NCBI RefSeq assembly: GCF_001542405.1
Contig: NZ_LNCD01000106.1
Location: 186,001-250,000 of the forward strand
Length of the DNA: 64,000 nt
DNA from: Rhizobium altiplani
GTDB lineage: Bacteria; Pseudomonadota; Alphaproteobacteria; Rhizobiales; Rhizobiaceae
Reading direction: 5' to 3'
The notes beneath the pieces are model-generated. The model ran no database searches. It saw only the letters and a list, made by a program, of their open reading frames with translations, and was not told the origin of the DNA. The position numbers and the translations under genes are program-made. Positions 17,867 to 26,716 of this stretch are shown here, one piece after another (position 1 is the stretch's first letter; every line of letters begins with the position of its first letter).

Positions 17867-18862
17867 ATGGAAAAGCATCGTTTGGGAGAAACCGGCCCAA
17901 TGGTATCGGCCATCGGCCTCGGCTGCATGGGCATGTCCGGCATGTACGGGCCATCCGACCGCAGCGAGAGCATTGCCACGATTCATGCTGCTCTCGACGT
18001 CGGCATCAACCTGCTCGACACCGGCGACTTCTACGGCATGGGCCACAACGAGATGCTGATCGGCGAAGCGTTGAAGGGCCGCAAGCGGGACGACGTCGTC
18101 ATCAGCGTCAAGTTCGGCGCCCTGCGCGATCCAGCCGGCAACTGGAGCGGCTACGACTCCCGGCCCGCCGCGATCAAGAACTTCCTCGCCTACACGCTGA
18201 AGCGTCTCGACGTCGACTACATCGACATCTACCGCCCCGCCCGCCTGGATCCCAACGTTCCCATCGAGGAAACGGTGGGCACGATCGGTGACATGATCAA
18301 GGCAGGGTACGTCAGGCATGTCGGCCTTTCGGAAGTCGGCGCAGATACCATACGCCGCGCAGCCAGCGCCCATCCGATTTGCGATCTGCAGATCGAGTAT
18401 TCACTGATCTCGCGCGGCATCGAGAACCAGATCCTGCCAACCTGCCGTGAGCTCGGGATTTCAATCACCGCCTACGGTGTTCTCTCCCGCGGCCTGATCA
18501 GCGGACATTGGCATAAGGGACAGGCAACCGGCTCCGGTGATTTCCGCGGCATGAGCCCGCGCTTCCAGGACAGCAACATCGATCAGAACCTCGCGCTCGT
18601 CGAGGAACTGCGAAAGATCGCGGACGAGAAGCGGGTATCTGTCGCTCAGATCGCCATCGCCTGGGTGGCGGCCCGCGGGCAGGACATCGTGCCCCTCGTC
18701 GGCGCGCGCCGACGTGACCAGCTTACCGAAGCGCTCGGTTCGCGCTCTGTGCAATTGTCCACCGAGGATATGGCGGCCATCGAACGCGCCGTGCCGAAGG
18801 ACGCCGCGGCGGGTGCACGCTACCCTGACGCACAGATCAGACATATGGACAGTGAAAAGTGA
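17867..18862 (+). CDS. Aldo/keto reductase family oxidoreductase
   Basis: 331 residues from ATG 17867 (AAGGAGAACGAA upstream). (beta/alpha)8 NADPH-dependent reductase: LGCMGMSGMYGPSD, then NLLDTGDFYGMGHNE with the Asp and Tyr of the catalytic set, the Lys in ISVKFGALRD, and GYVRHVGLSEV. Where most family members have a His-Arg after the strand (LYYLHR pattern), this one reads DIYRPARLDPNVPIEE, so the catalytic histidine position appears to be Ala. Related rhizobial proteins share this form as far as I recall. Probably controlled by the divergent LysR protein. Substrate unknown. Confidence 0.93.
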   Translation: MEKHRLGETGPMVSAIGLGCMGMSGMYGPSDRSESIATIHAALDVGINLLDTGDFYGMGHNEMLIGEALKGRKRDDVVISVKFGALRDPAGNWSGYDSRPAAIKNFLAYTLKRLDVDYIDIYRPARLDPNVPIEETVGTIGDMIKAGYVRHVGLSEVGADTIRRAASAHPICDLQIEYSLISRGIENQILPTCRELGISITAYGVLSRGLISGHWHKGQATGSGDFRGMSPRFQDSNIDQNLALVEELRKIADEKRVSVAQIAIAWVAARGQDIVPLVGARRRDQLTEALGSRSVQLSTEDMAAIERAVPKDAAAGARYPDAQIRHMDSEK

Positions 18863-18869
18863 TGCTGGC

Positions 18870-18895
18870 CAGCCTCTCCACATAAGGAGAGGCTG
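18870..18895. terminator. Perfect 10-bp hairpin between convergent genes
   Basis: CAGCCTCTCC (18870-18879) pairs with GGAGAGGCTG (18886-18895) around ACATAA. It lies between the stops of the aldo-keto reductase and the zinc peptidase and may end both transcripts, although no long T-tract follows. Confidence 0.5.
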
Positions 18896-18902
18896 CCTCA
18901 AA

Positions 18903-19820
18903 TCACACGGGGCCTGAGAAGGTATCGCAGGCCGACAACTGCCCGCTGTCGAAGCCGCGCTTGAACCAACGCGCCCGCTGCTCCGAAGTGCCGTGGTTGA
19001 AACTCTCGGGCACGACGTAGCCCTGGCTGCGCTTCTGCAGCCTGTCGTCGCCAATCTGCTGGGCTGCGTTCAGCGCCTCCTCCAGATCACCGGCTTCGAG
19101 AATGCCCTTCTGATCGGTAAATTTGCCCCAGATGCCGGCGAAGCAGTCGGCCTGCAGTTCAACGCGGACGGACATCTTGTTGGCCTCCGCCTCGCTCATC
19201 CGCTGACGCGCCTCGTTGAATTTCGGCAGGATGCCGAGCAAGTTCTGAACATGATGGCCGACTTCATGCGCAACGACGTAGGCTTCGGCGAAATCGCCGG
19301 AGGCGCCGAACTGGCGGCTGAGCTGGTTGAAGAAGGCAGTGTCGAGATAGACCTTGTGGTCGCTCGGGCAGTAGAAAGGACCGGTCGCCGCCGAGGCAAA
19401 GCCGCAGGCAGACTGCGTCTGTCCGGAAAAGAGAACGAGGCGAGGCTCTTCGTACTGACGACCAAGGGACTTGAAGATCCCGTTCCACGTGTCCTCGGTC
19501 TCGGCAAGAACGGTACGAACGAATGCGGTCATTTCATCGTTGGCAGGTGTCTGACTTCCCGATTCGCTTTGCTCATAGCCGGGGCCGTTGGTCGTCATGC
19601 CGCCATCCATAACCTGCAGCAGGTCTATGCCCATGGCCTTGAGGATAAAATAGATGACAACAAGAAAGATGATGGTGCCGATGCTCAGGCCGCCGCCGCG
19701 CCGGCCCATGCCGCCGCCGGTAGGAAAGCCGAAGCCTCCACTTCTGCCCAATCCGCCCATGGAAGGATCGCCACGACGATCCTCGATGTTGTCGGACTGA
19801 CGCCGGCCTTTCCACTCCAT
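18903..19820 (-). CDS. Neutral zinc metallopeptidase, YpfJ family
   Basis: 305 residues. After a Gly/Arg-rich cytosolic N-terminus (about 1-45, GGRSGGFGFPTGGGMGRRGG region) comes one membrane segment, GTIIFLVVIYFILKAMGI, then an extracytoplasmic domain with the zinc motif HEVGHHVQNLLG and the downstream metal-side motif ELQADCFAGIW. FCPSDHKVYLDTAFF-type sequence (here FYCPSDHKVYLDT) is characteristic of the family. Probably membrane-anchored with the protease domain in the periplasm; natural substrate unknown. Stands alone between a convergent reductase and a divergent dehydrogenase. Confidence 0.92.
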   Translation of the reverse strand: MEWKGRRQSDNIEDRRGDPSMGGLGRSGGFGFPTGGGMGRRGGGLSIGTIIFLVVIYFILKAMGIDLLQVMDGGMTTNGPGYEQSESGSQTPANDEMTAFVRTVLAETEDTWNGIFKSLGRQYEEPRLVLFSGQTQSACGFASAATGPFYCPSDHKVYLDTAFFNQLSRQFGASGDFAEAYVVAHEVGHHVQNLLGILPKFNEARQRMSEAEANKMSVRVELQADCFAGIWGKFTDQKGILEAGDLEEALNAAQQIGDDRLQKRSQGYVVPESFNHGTSEQRARWFKRGFDSGQLSACDTFSGPV

Positions 19821-19978
19821 GACGGTTCCCCTGGGCTAAACCTTCGATCGGTAGGTATATATCTCGATGATCGGGAAATTCCAGTTAACCTGAGAGAACC
19901 CGTACACCACTGTGGACCAGCTTGACGAGACATCGACATTCGGGCCTCCTTGCGAGACGAAGTCTGAGGAGGAGAGAC

Positions 19979-21007
19979 ATGAAGGCACTTCGGCTCGAAG
20001 CGACGGGCAAGCTGGCTCTGCGCGAGGTAGAGCGTCCCGACCCGGGTGTTGGCGAGTTGCTGGTTCGTGTGGAGGCTTGTGGCATTTGCGGCACCGACCG
20101 GCATCTGTTCCTCGGAGAGTTTCCTTCCAAGCCGCCCGTTACGCTCGGCCATGAGTTCTGCGGCATCATCGAAAGAGTGGGCGATGGCGTGAGCGGCTTT
20201 CGCGAAGGCATGCGCGTCACCGGCGATCCGAATATCGCATGCGGTCAGTGTCCAGAATGCCAGCGCGGCCGCGTCAATCTCTGCCATAACCTGCAGGCGA
20301 CCGGCATCCATCGCGACGGTGGCTTTGCGGAATATGTCTGCATCCCGCAGCAGAAGGCTTTCGAGCTGCCCTTGGCACTGCCGCCTCTGCATGGCGCCTT
20401 CTGCGAACCTCTCGCCTGCTGCATCCACGGTGTCGACCTTGCGGAAATCCGAACGGGCTCGTCGGTTGTCGTCCTTGGCGGCGGCGTGATCGGCTTGCTG
20501 GTCGTCCAGTTGGCCCGCCTGGCGGGAGCGACAAAGGTTGTTCTCGTTACCCGCAGCGAAGAGAAGCGGAGGGTCGCCGAAAGGCTGGGAGCGACCGCGA
20601 ATGCGGATCCCTCGGTCGGCGATATCGTGTCCCGCTTGACCGCGCACGACGGTTTGTTGCCGGGAGGCGCCGATGTCGTCATCGAATGCGCGGGCGTCGC
20701 GGAAACGATCGAACAGGCACCTGGGCTTGCGCGGCGCGGCGGCACGGTCGTGATCCTCGGAGTCATGCCGCAGGGTGTGAAGGTCGCAATCGAGCCGTTC
20801 GATCTCCTCTTCCGAGAGATCAAGCTGGTAAGCTCATTTATCAACCCGTTCACTCACCGGCGGGCGGCCGAACTGATCGCGTCGGGAACGATCCAAGTCG
20901 AGCCACTGATCTCCCGCCGGATCGGTTTCAAGGAGGGCGTGGAAGCGATCTCTAATCCCGCCCGGAAAGGCGAGATCCGGGCACTTGTCGTACCGGGCAT
21001 CGACTAG
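19979..21007 (+). CDS. Zinc-dependent alcohol/polyol dehydrogenase family protein
   Basis: 342 residues from ATG 19979, with GAGGAGGAGAG just upstream. Medium-chain dehydrogenase: catalytic zinc site ACGICGTDRHLFLGE and TLGHEFCGII, structural zinc cysteines in IACGQCPECQRGRVNLC, and the dinucleotide loop VVVLGGGVIGLLVVQLA. The shape is that of sorbitol- or threonine-dehydrogenase-like enzymes acting on sugars or polyols; the exact substrate is not readable. Standing between the zinc peptidase and carB, it has no obvious pathway partner. Confidence 0.9.
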   Translation: MKALRLEATGKLALREVERPDPGVGELLVRVEACGICGTDRHLFLGEFPSKPPVTLGHEFCGIIERVGDGVSGFREGMRVTGDPNIACGQCPECQRGRVNLCHNLQATGIHRDGGFAEYVCIPQQKAFELPLALPPLHGAFCEPLACCIHGVDLAEIRTGSSVVVLGGGVIGLLVVQLARLAGATKVVLVTRSEEKRRVAERLGATANADPSVGDIVSRLTAHDGLLPGGADVVIECAGVAETIEQAPGLARRGGTVVILGVMPQGVKVAIEPFDLLFREIKLVSSFINPFTHRRAAELIASGTIQVEPLISRRIGFKEGVEAISNPARKGEIRALVVPGID

Positions 21008-21178
21008 GCTCTCACAAGAGCTGCCAATTCCTGTCGATTCCGCAAATTATGGGGTTCCGTTTACAAATACATTTGCCTATAAGCCGCTTCTAGCCTGAAA
21101 AGACCATCATATGCGCGACCCGGCCGGTGCCTCCCACCCTGGCCGGCTTTCTGCGCAGCTAGGAAACGGAAAACGCCC

Positions 21179-24100
21179 ATGCCGAAGCGCCAAGATATCA
21201 AATCGATCCTCATCATCGGCGCAGGACCGATCGTCATTGGCCAGGCTTGCGAATTCGACTACTCCGGCACCCAGGCCTGCAAGGCGCTGAAGGAGGAAGG
21301 CTACCGCGTCATCCTCGTCAACTCCAACCCGGCGACGATCATGACCGACCCGGGCCTCGCCGACGCCACCTACGTCGAGCCGATCACCCCCGAAGTCGTC
21401 GCCAAGATCATCGCCAAGGAGCGCCCCGACGCGCTGCTGCCGACCATGGGCGGCCAGACCGCGCTCAACACCGCGCTTTCCCTGAAGAGAATGGGCGTCC
21501 TGGACCGTTACAATGTCGAAATGATCGGCGCCAAGCCCGCCGCTATCGACAAGGCCGAAGACCGCGCCCTGTTCCGCGAGGCGATGGAAAAGATCGGCCT
21601 CGAAACCCCGCGCTCGATGCTCGCCAACGCCACCGACATCAAGGATGCCGACCGCAAGACGCATGAAGCCGAGCGCAACAAGCTGAAGGAAAGCCTCTCC
21701 GGCGCCGAACTCGACAAGGCGCTCGACGAACTGGAAAACCAGTGGAACCTCGGCGAGACCGACCGCAAGCAGCGCTACATCAGCCACGCCATGGCGATTG
21801 CCGCCCAGGCGATCGACGTCGTCGGCCTGCCCGCCATCATCCGCCCCTCCTTCACCATGGGCGGCACCGGCGGTGGCATTGCCTACAACCGCTCGGAGTT
21901 CTTCGAAATCATCGGGGGTGGCCTCGATGCCTCCCCAACGACCGAAGTTCTGATCGAGGAATCGGTTCTCGGCTGGAAGGAATACGAAATGGAAGTCGTC
22001 CGCGACAAGGCGGACAACTGCATCATCATCTGCTCGATCGAAAACATCGACCCGATGGGCGTCCACACGGGCGACTCGATCACCGTCGCGCCAGCTTTGA
22101 CGCTGACCGACAAGGAATACCAGATGATGCGCAACGCCTCGATCGCGGTCCTGCGCGAGATTGGCGTGGAAACCGGCGGCTCGAACGTCCAGTTCGCCGT
22201 CAACCCGAAGGACGGCCGCCTCGTCGTCATCGAAATGAATCCGCGCGTCTCGCGTTCGTCGGCGCTTGCCTCGAAGGCCACCGGCTTCCCGATCGCCAAG
22301 GTCGCCGCCAAGCTCGCCATCGGCTACACGCTCGACGAGCTCGACAACGACATCACCGGCGGCGCGACGCCCGCCTCCTTCGAACCGTCGATCGACTACG
22401 TCGTCACCAAGATCCCGCGTTTCGCCTTCGAGAAGTTCCCGGGCGCCTCGCCGGTTCTCACCACCGCCATGAAGTCGGTCGGTGAAGTCATGGCGATCGG
22501 CCGCACCTTCGCCGAATCGTTGCAGAAGGCGCTGCGCGGCCTCGAAACCGGCCTGACCGGCCTCGATGAAATCGAAATCCCCGGTGTTGAAGAAGGTGAA
22601 TCCAGCCAGAACGCCATCCGCGCCGCGATCGGCACGCCGACGCCGGATCGCCTGCGCATGGTGGCCCAGGCGCTTCGCCAGGGCATGAGCCCCGAAGAGG
22701 TTCACGAGGGCTGCAAGATCGACCCTTGGTTCATCGCCCAGTTCAAGGCGATCGTCGATACGGAAGCCCGCATCCGCGAGCATGGCCTGCCGACAGACGC
22801 CACGAACCTGCGCACGCTGAAGGCAATGGGCTTCTCCGACGCCCGCCTCGCCACGCTGACGGGCAAGCGCCCGAAGGAAGTCGCCGAGCTGCGCAACAGC
22901 CTGAACGTCCGCCCGGTCTTCAAGCGCATCGATACCTGCGCTGCCGAGTTCGCCTCGCCGACCGCCTACATGTACTCGACCTACGAAACGCCTTTTGTCG
23001 GTGAACTGCGCTCTGAAGCCGAAGTCTCGGCCGCCAAGAAGGTCGTCATCCTCGGCGGCGGTCCGAACCGCATCGGCCAGGGCATCGAGTTTGACTACTG
23101 CTGCTGCCATGCCGCCTTCGCGCTGCGTGACGCCGGCTACGAAGCTATCATGATCAACTGCAACCCGGAAACGGTCTCGACCGACTACGACACGTCGGAT
23201 CGCCTCTATTTCGAGCCCCTCACGGCTGAAGACGTGATCGAGATCCTCCGCACGGAGCAGGAAAAGGGCGAAGTCGTCGGCGTCATCGTCCAGTTCGGCG
23301 GCCAGACCCCGCTGAAGCTTGCCGAAGCGCTTGAGAAGAACGGCATCCCGATCCTCGGCACTGCGCCCGACATGATCGACCTTGCCGAAGACCGCGACCG
23401 CTTCCAGAAGCTCCTGATCAAGCTCGACCTGACCCAGCCGAACAACGGCATCGCCTACTCGGTCGAGCAGGCTCGCCTGGTCGCCACCGAGATCGGCTTC
23501 CCGCTGGTCGTGCGCCCGTCCTACGTTCTCGGCGGCCGCGCCATGCAGATCCTGCATTCGGAAGGCCAGCTGCAGACCTACCTGCTCGACACCGTGCCGG
23601 AACTGGTGCCCGAAGACATCAAGCAGCGCTACCCGAACGACAAGACCGGCCAGATCAACACCCTGCTCGGTAAGAACCCGCTGCTGTTTGACAGCTATCT
23701 CTCGAACGCCATCGAAGTCGACGTCGACTGCCTCTCCGACGGCAACGACGCCTTCATCGCCGGCATCATGGAACACATCGAGGAAGCTGGCATCCATTCG
23801 GGCGATAGCGCCTGCTCACTGCCGCCGCGCACCCTTTCGAACGAGATGATCGACGAACTCGAGCGTCAGGCAAAGTCGATGGCCAAGGCGCTGAACGTCG
23901 TTGGTCTGATGAACGTACAGTTCGCCATCAAGGACGGCACCGTCTACGTGCTGGAAGTGAACCCGCGCGCCTCACGTACCGTTCCCTTCGTCGCCAAGAC
24001 CATCGGCGCCCCAATCGCCAAGATCGCCGCCCGCGCCATGGCCGGCGAGAAGCTCGACGCGCTGTTCTCGACCTACGGCCAGAAGCCGGATCCGCGCAAC

Positions 24101-24664
24101 CTCAAGCATATCGCCGTCAAGGAAGCCGTCTTCCCGTTTGCCCGCTTCCCCGGCGTCGACACGCTGCTCGGCCCGGAAATGCGCTCGACCGGCGAAGTCA
24201 TCGGCCTCGACACCGATTTCGCGCTGGCCTTTGCGAAGTCGCAGCTCGGCGCCGGCGTTGAACTGCCGCGTGACGGAACGGTCTTCGTATCGGTCCGCGA
24301 CGAGGACAAGCCGCGCGTTCTGCCGGCCATCCGCGTTCTCGTCGGCGAAGGCTTCAAGGTTCTGGCAACCGGGGGCACGCAGCGCTTCCTGGCTGAGAAC
24401 GGCATCGCGGCTACGAAGATCAACAAGGTCCTGGAAGGTCGCCCACACATCGAAGATGCGATCCGCAACCGCCAGGTCCAGCTCGTGATCAATACGACGG
24501 ACGGCAACAAGGCGATCTCCGACTCCAAGTCGCTGCGCCGCGCAACGCTGATGCAGAAGGTCCCCTACTACACCACGATGGCCGGCGCCGAGGCGGCCGC
24601 CCAGGCGATCAAGGCGCTGCGGGCTGGCAACCTCGAAGTTCGTCCGCTGCAAAGCTACTTCTAA
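21179..24664 (+). CDS. carB: Carbamoyl-phosphate synthase large subunit
   Basis: 1161 residues, the usual alphaproteobacterial length. Two homologous ATP-grasp halves: the first begins SILIIGAGPIVIGQACEFDYSG, with PSFTMGGTGGGIAYN; the second begins KVVILGGGPNRIGQGIEFDYC, with PSYVLGGRAMQIL. A C-terminal MGS-like regulatory domain follows (VLVGEGFKVLATGGTQRFLAENG). Each half consumes one ATP; together with CarA it makes carbamoyl phosphate for arginine and pyrimidines. Preceded by a leader with a CCGGCC/GGCCGG inverted repeat (about 21119-21146) of unknown role. Codon use is strongly biased, as expected for a highly expressed gene. Confidence 0.98.
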   Translation: MPKRQDIKSILIIGAGPIVIGQACEFDYSGTQACKALKEEGYRVILVNSNPATIMTDPGLADATYVEPITPEVVAKIIAKERPDALLPTMGGQTALNTALSLKRMGVLDRYNVEMIGAKPAAIDKAEDRALFREAMEKIGLETPRSMLANATDIKDADRKTHEAERNKLKESLSGAELDKALDELENQWNLGETDRKQRYISHAMAIAAQAIDVVGLPAIIRPSFTMGGTGGGIAYNRSEFFEIIGGGLDASPTTEVLIEESVLGWKEYEMEVVRDKADNCIIICSIENIDPMGVHTGDSITVAPALTLTDKEYQMMRNASIAVLREIGVETGGSNVQFAVNPKDGRLVVIEMNPRVSRSSALASKATGFPIAKVAAKLAIGYTLDELDNDITGGATPASFEPSIDYVVTKIPRFAFEKFPGASPVLTTAMKSVGEVMAIGRTFAESLQKALRGLETGLTGLDEIEIPGVEEGESSQNAIRAAIGTPTPDRLRMVAQALRQGMSPEEVHEGCKIDPWFIAQFKAIVDTEARIREHGLPTDATNLRTLKAMGFSDARLATLTGKRPKEVAELRNSLNVRPVFKRIDTCAAEFASPTAYMYSTYETPFVGELRSEAEVSAAKKVVILGGGPNRIGQGIEFDYCCCHAAFALRDAGYEAIMINCNPETVSTDYDTSDRLYFEPLTAEDVIEILRTEQEKGEVVGVIVQFGGQTPLKLAEALEKNGIPILGTAPDMIDLAEDRDRFQKLLIKLDLTQPNNGIAYSVEQARLVATEIGFPLVVRPSYVLGGRAMQILHSEGQLQTYLLDTVPELVPEDIKQRYPNDKTGQINTLLGKNPLLFDSYLSNAIEVDVDCLSDGNDAFIAGIMEHIEEAGIHSGDSACSLPPRTLSNEMIDELERQAKSMAKALNVVGLMNVQFAIKDGTVYVLEVNPRASRTVPFVAKTIGAPIAKIAARAMAGEKLDALFSTYGQKPDPRNLKHIAVKEAVFPFARFPGVDTLLGPEMRSTGEVIGLDTDFALAFAKSQLGAGVELPRDGTVFVSVRDEDKPRVLPAIRVLVGEGFKVLATGGTQRFLAENGIAATKINKVLEGRPHIEDAIRNRQVQLVINTTDGNKAISDSKSLRRATLMQKVPYYTTMAGAEAAAQAIKALRAGNLEVRPLQSYF

Positions 24665-24673
24665 TAAAGAATT

Positions 24674-24700
24674 GGACCGGCGCGCCATCCGCGCCGGTCC
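24674..24700. terminator. Perfect 11-bp hairpin after carB
   Basis: GGACCGGCGCG (24674-24684) pairs with CGCGCCGGTCC (24690-24700) around CCATC, ten bases after the carB stop and just before the stop of the convergent hydrolase. A T-tract is lacking, so termination strength is uncertain. Confidence 0.6.
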
Positions 24701-24721
24701 GCTCTCGAGGCGTCGGAGCCG

Positions 24722-25753
24722 TTAGATTCGCGCCCTTGCATCCTGCGCGTCCGCCTTGACGTTCCAGGCATCCTGAAAGGCCGGTCGCCGCCGATCCTGC
24801 AAAATCAGCTTTCCGCCTTCTTCACGCCGCGTCGGAATGGCGTGACGATCGATAGCGCCTTCCAGAGTCATCGCAAGGTCGCGGGCGAAAACCCGATTGC
24901 CGATATGCCATGAGTGGGTCCATGAACCAATCTGGGGCTGCGAAGCTGGATCGACCGTATTGAAATACTCCCCGCAATTGACGTCGACCGCTTTAGCGTT
25001 GACCAACGCCGGCAGCCCAACGCGACCGACGCGCGGCGCAACGCCGAGCCTCTTCGCGTTGGATACGGCAAGGACGGAATCGAAAGGATTGGAGTAGTTG
25101 GTGAGCCGCATGATCCGGCGGAACATCGGCTGATTCCAGTCGCTCGCAAGCGACAGGCTATCCGTGGACACATCGCCGCCGATGAACGACACCTGGCCGA
25201 CGCGCCAGTCCGCCTTGAAGAGATCGCCCTGCTTGTCCGACTGCGCAAAGGCATCCATGATCACATAGCAGCCTGTAGAATGACCAAGCAGGTGCACATT
25301 GGTTTCGCAGCCGGCCTGCTGGCTCTGCTTCAGAAGTCGAATACCCTTCGTCACGAGTTCGCGTGCAACAGCCGCCGCATCCGAGCGATCCTCGAGATAG
25401 TTGAGCGTCTGGTTGTCGCTCGGCCAGTCGAAGGCAACGATCTCACCACGCCAACCCTCTGCTCGCATGTCCGCACGCAACTGCCTGATGCGCTTTAGAA
25501 CGGTCGGAATGTCATTGTTGTAGCCATGCACAAAAATAAGCACATCGCCCCGCGGACCGATCGAATTCGGATTCTCGTCGCCATCCGCGAGCCCCTGCAC
25601 CTCGGCGACCCAATCCTTCGCACTCGATACTGCCTGGCGCGCATCGTAGCTGTCGAGCACATCAGGCACCTTCAGGAACTTGATCGGCCCGGGTTCCGCG
25701 ATCAATGCATCACCCGTTCGCTTTCTGGCACTGATGATGTAGTTGTCGCCCAT
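24722..25753 (-). CDS. Alpha/beta hydrolase, DUF900-like
   Basis: 343 residues from ATG 25753 with AGGAGGGG upstream. The nucleophile elbow is LLGHSTGCYVIMDAF, preceded by the oxyanion-side strand LIFVHGYNND and by EIVAFDWPSDNQTLNYLEDR. This layout (HGYN, DWPS, GHSTG) marks the DUF900 family of esterase/lipase-like proteins. No signal peptide or lipobox is visible, so it is probably cytosolic. Substrate unknown. It lies alone between carB (convergent) and the greA promoter region. Confidence 0.88.
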   Translation of the reverse strand: MGDNYIISARKRTGDALIAEPGPIKFLKVPDVLDSYDARQAVSSAKDWVAEVQGLADGDENPNSIGPRGDVLIFVHGYNNDIPTVLKRIRQLRADMRAEGWRGEIVAFDWPSDNQTLNYLEDRSDAAAVARELVTKGIRLLKQSQQAGCETNVHLLGHSTGCYVIMDAFAQSDKQGDLFKADWRVGQVSFIGGDVSTDSLSLASDWNQPMFRRIMRLTNYSNPFDSVLAVSNAKRLGVAPRVGRVGLPALVNAKAVDVNCGEYFNTVDPASQPQIGSWTHSWHIGNRVFARDLAMTLEGAIDRHAIPTRREEGGKLILQDRRRPAFQDAWNVKADAQDARARI

Positions 25754-26124
25754 CTTCCCCTCCTGCGCCAACAAGCCCTACGCCCAAGACGATCGTATCA
25801 GCTTACAGATTCAACCCAAAGACGCCAATGCAGCGCCGATGCGGGCAATATCTCGGCCGGCGTTCTTCCTGACGGCGATAGAGCCAACAACGACGCCTCA
25901 GCCCATTGGAGCCTGTACCAACGGTCGAATCACGCTTTGCGATCCCGAGGGAACGGCGAAATATGCATCATTTTTTGCGCCATCGAGAGAATTGCCAGTC
26001 AGTCCTTCAGAGGCGTTCTCAGCGAACCGTCTACCTCAAAGTCAATATTGCTCAGGTTTGCGGTCGTAACGGAGCGCCTCCGGGTAGCGATACGAATTTT
26101 ATGGAAATCAGCGGTGGCGATCTG
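25754..26124. other. Intergenic sequence upstream of greA
   Basis: About 370 bases with no supported gene. Open frames on the plus strand (for example 25743-26069, 25906-26130) have no plausible ribosome site and unlike-protein composition. The greA promoter is expected at the right end. Confidence 0.5.
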
Positions 26125-26212
26125 CTATAACCACAACAGTTAGGATTGTTACACGGTTCCGAAGTTCCCCTTCGGGACCTGTTTTCTTTTGTGTCTGCGG
26201 CTAAGCGGACAC
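26125..26212 (+). promoter_or_regulatory. greA promoter and leader with a terminator-like hairpin
   Basis: A CTATAA -10-like element lies at 26125-26130. The leader then forms GTTCCGAAG (26156-26164) pairing with CTTCGGGAC (26170-26178), loop TTCCC, one G-U pair, followed at 26182-26190 by TTTTCTTTT; this has the form of an intrinsic terminator inside the leader. A second hairpin, GTGTCTGC (26191-26198) with GCGGACAC (26205-26212), follows before the greA ribosome site. A similar early terminator is known in the E. coli greA leader, which yields the GraL RNAs; a shared mechanism here is inference. Confidence 0.6.
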
Positions 26213-26232
26213 GGGGAGTGAAGGACAGAAAA

Positions 26233-26709
26233 ATGGTTGATAAGGTACCGATGACGCAGGGTGGTTTCGTCAAGCTGCAGGAAGAACTGCGCTGGCGTCA
26301 GCAGGAGGAGCGCCCCCGCATCATCGAGGCAATCGCCGAGGCCCGTGCCCATGGTGACCTCTCGGAAAACGCCGAATACCATGCGGCCAAGGAAGCGCAG
26401 AGCCACAACGAAGGCCGCATCAGCGAGCTTGAAGACCTGACCGCACGCGCGGAGGTCATCGACCTGTCGAAGATGTCCGGTGACAAGATCAAGTTCGGCG
26501 CGAAGGTGAAGCTCGTCGACGAAGACACTGAAGAAGAAAAGACCTATCAGATCGTCGGCGATCAGGAAGCCGATGTTAAGGCCGGCCGGATCTCCATCTC
26601 GTCGCCGATCGCTCGCGCGCTGATCGGCAAGGAAGTCGGCGACTCGATCGAAGTCAACGCACCCGGCGGCTCCAAGGCCTACGAAGTCCTTTCCATTTCC
26701 TGGGGCTGA
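26233..26709 (+). CDS. greA: Transcription elongation factor GreA
   Basis: 158 residues, exactly the family length, from ATG 26233 (GAAGGACAGAAA upstream). The N-terminal antiparallel coiled coil (about 1-75) carries the acidic tip in ARAHGDLSENAEYHAAKEAQ, which enters the RNA polymerase secondary channel to stimulate transcript cleavage. The C-terminal FKBP-like domain has VKLVDEDTEEEKTYQIVG and SPIARALIGKEVGD. It is followed after 7 bases by lpsB, as in Sinorhizobium, so the two are probably co-transcribed. Confidence 0.98.
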   Translation: MVDKVPMTQGGFVKLQEELRWRQQEERPRIIEAIAEARAHGDLSENAEYHAAKEAQSHNEGRISELEDLTARAEVIDLSKMSGDKIKFGAKVKLVDEDTEEEKTYQIVGDQEADVKAGRISISSPIARALIGKEVGDSIEVNAPGGSKAYEVLSISWG

Positions 26710-26716
26710 TTGATCC

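Noticed and set aside
21107..23797. 896-codon open frame on the minus strand opposite carB
   Set aside because: It is the antisense of carB. Long antisense frames are expected in high-GC, codon-biased genes; the translation is rich in Asp, Gly, Arg and Val without any family pattern, and carB is certain.
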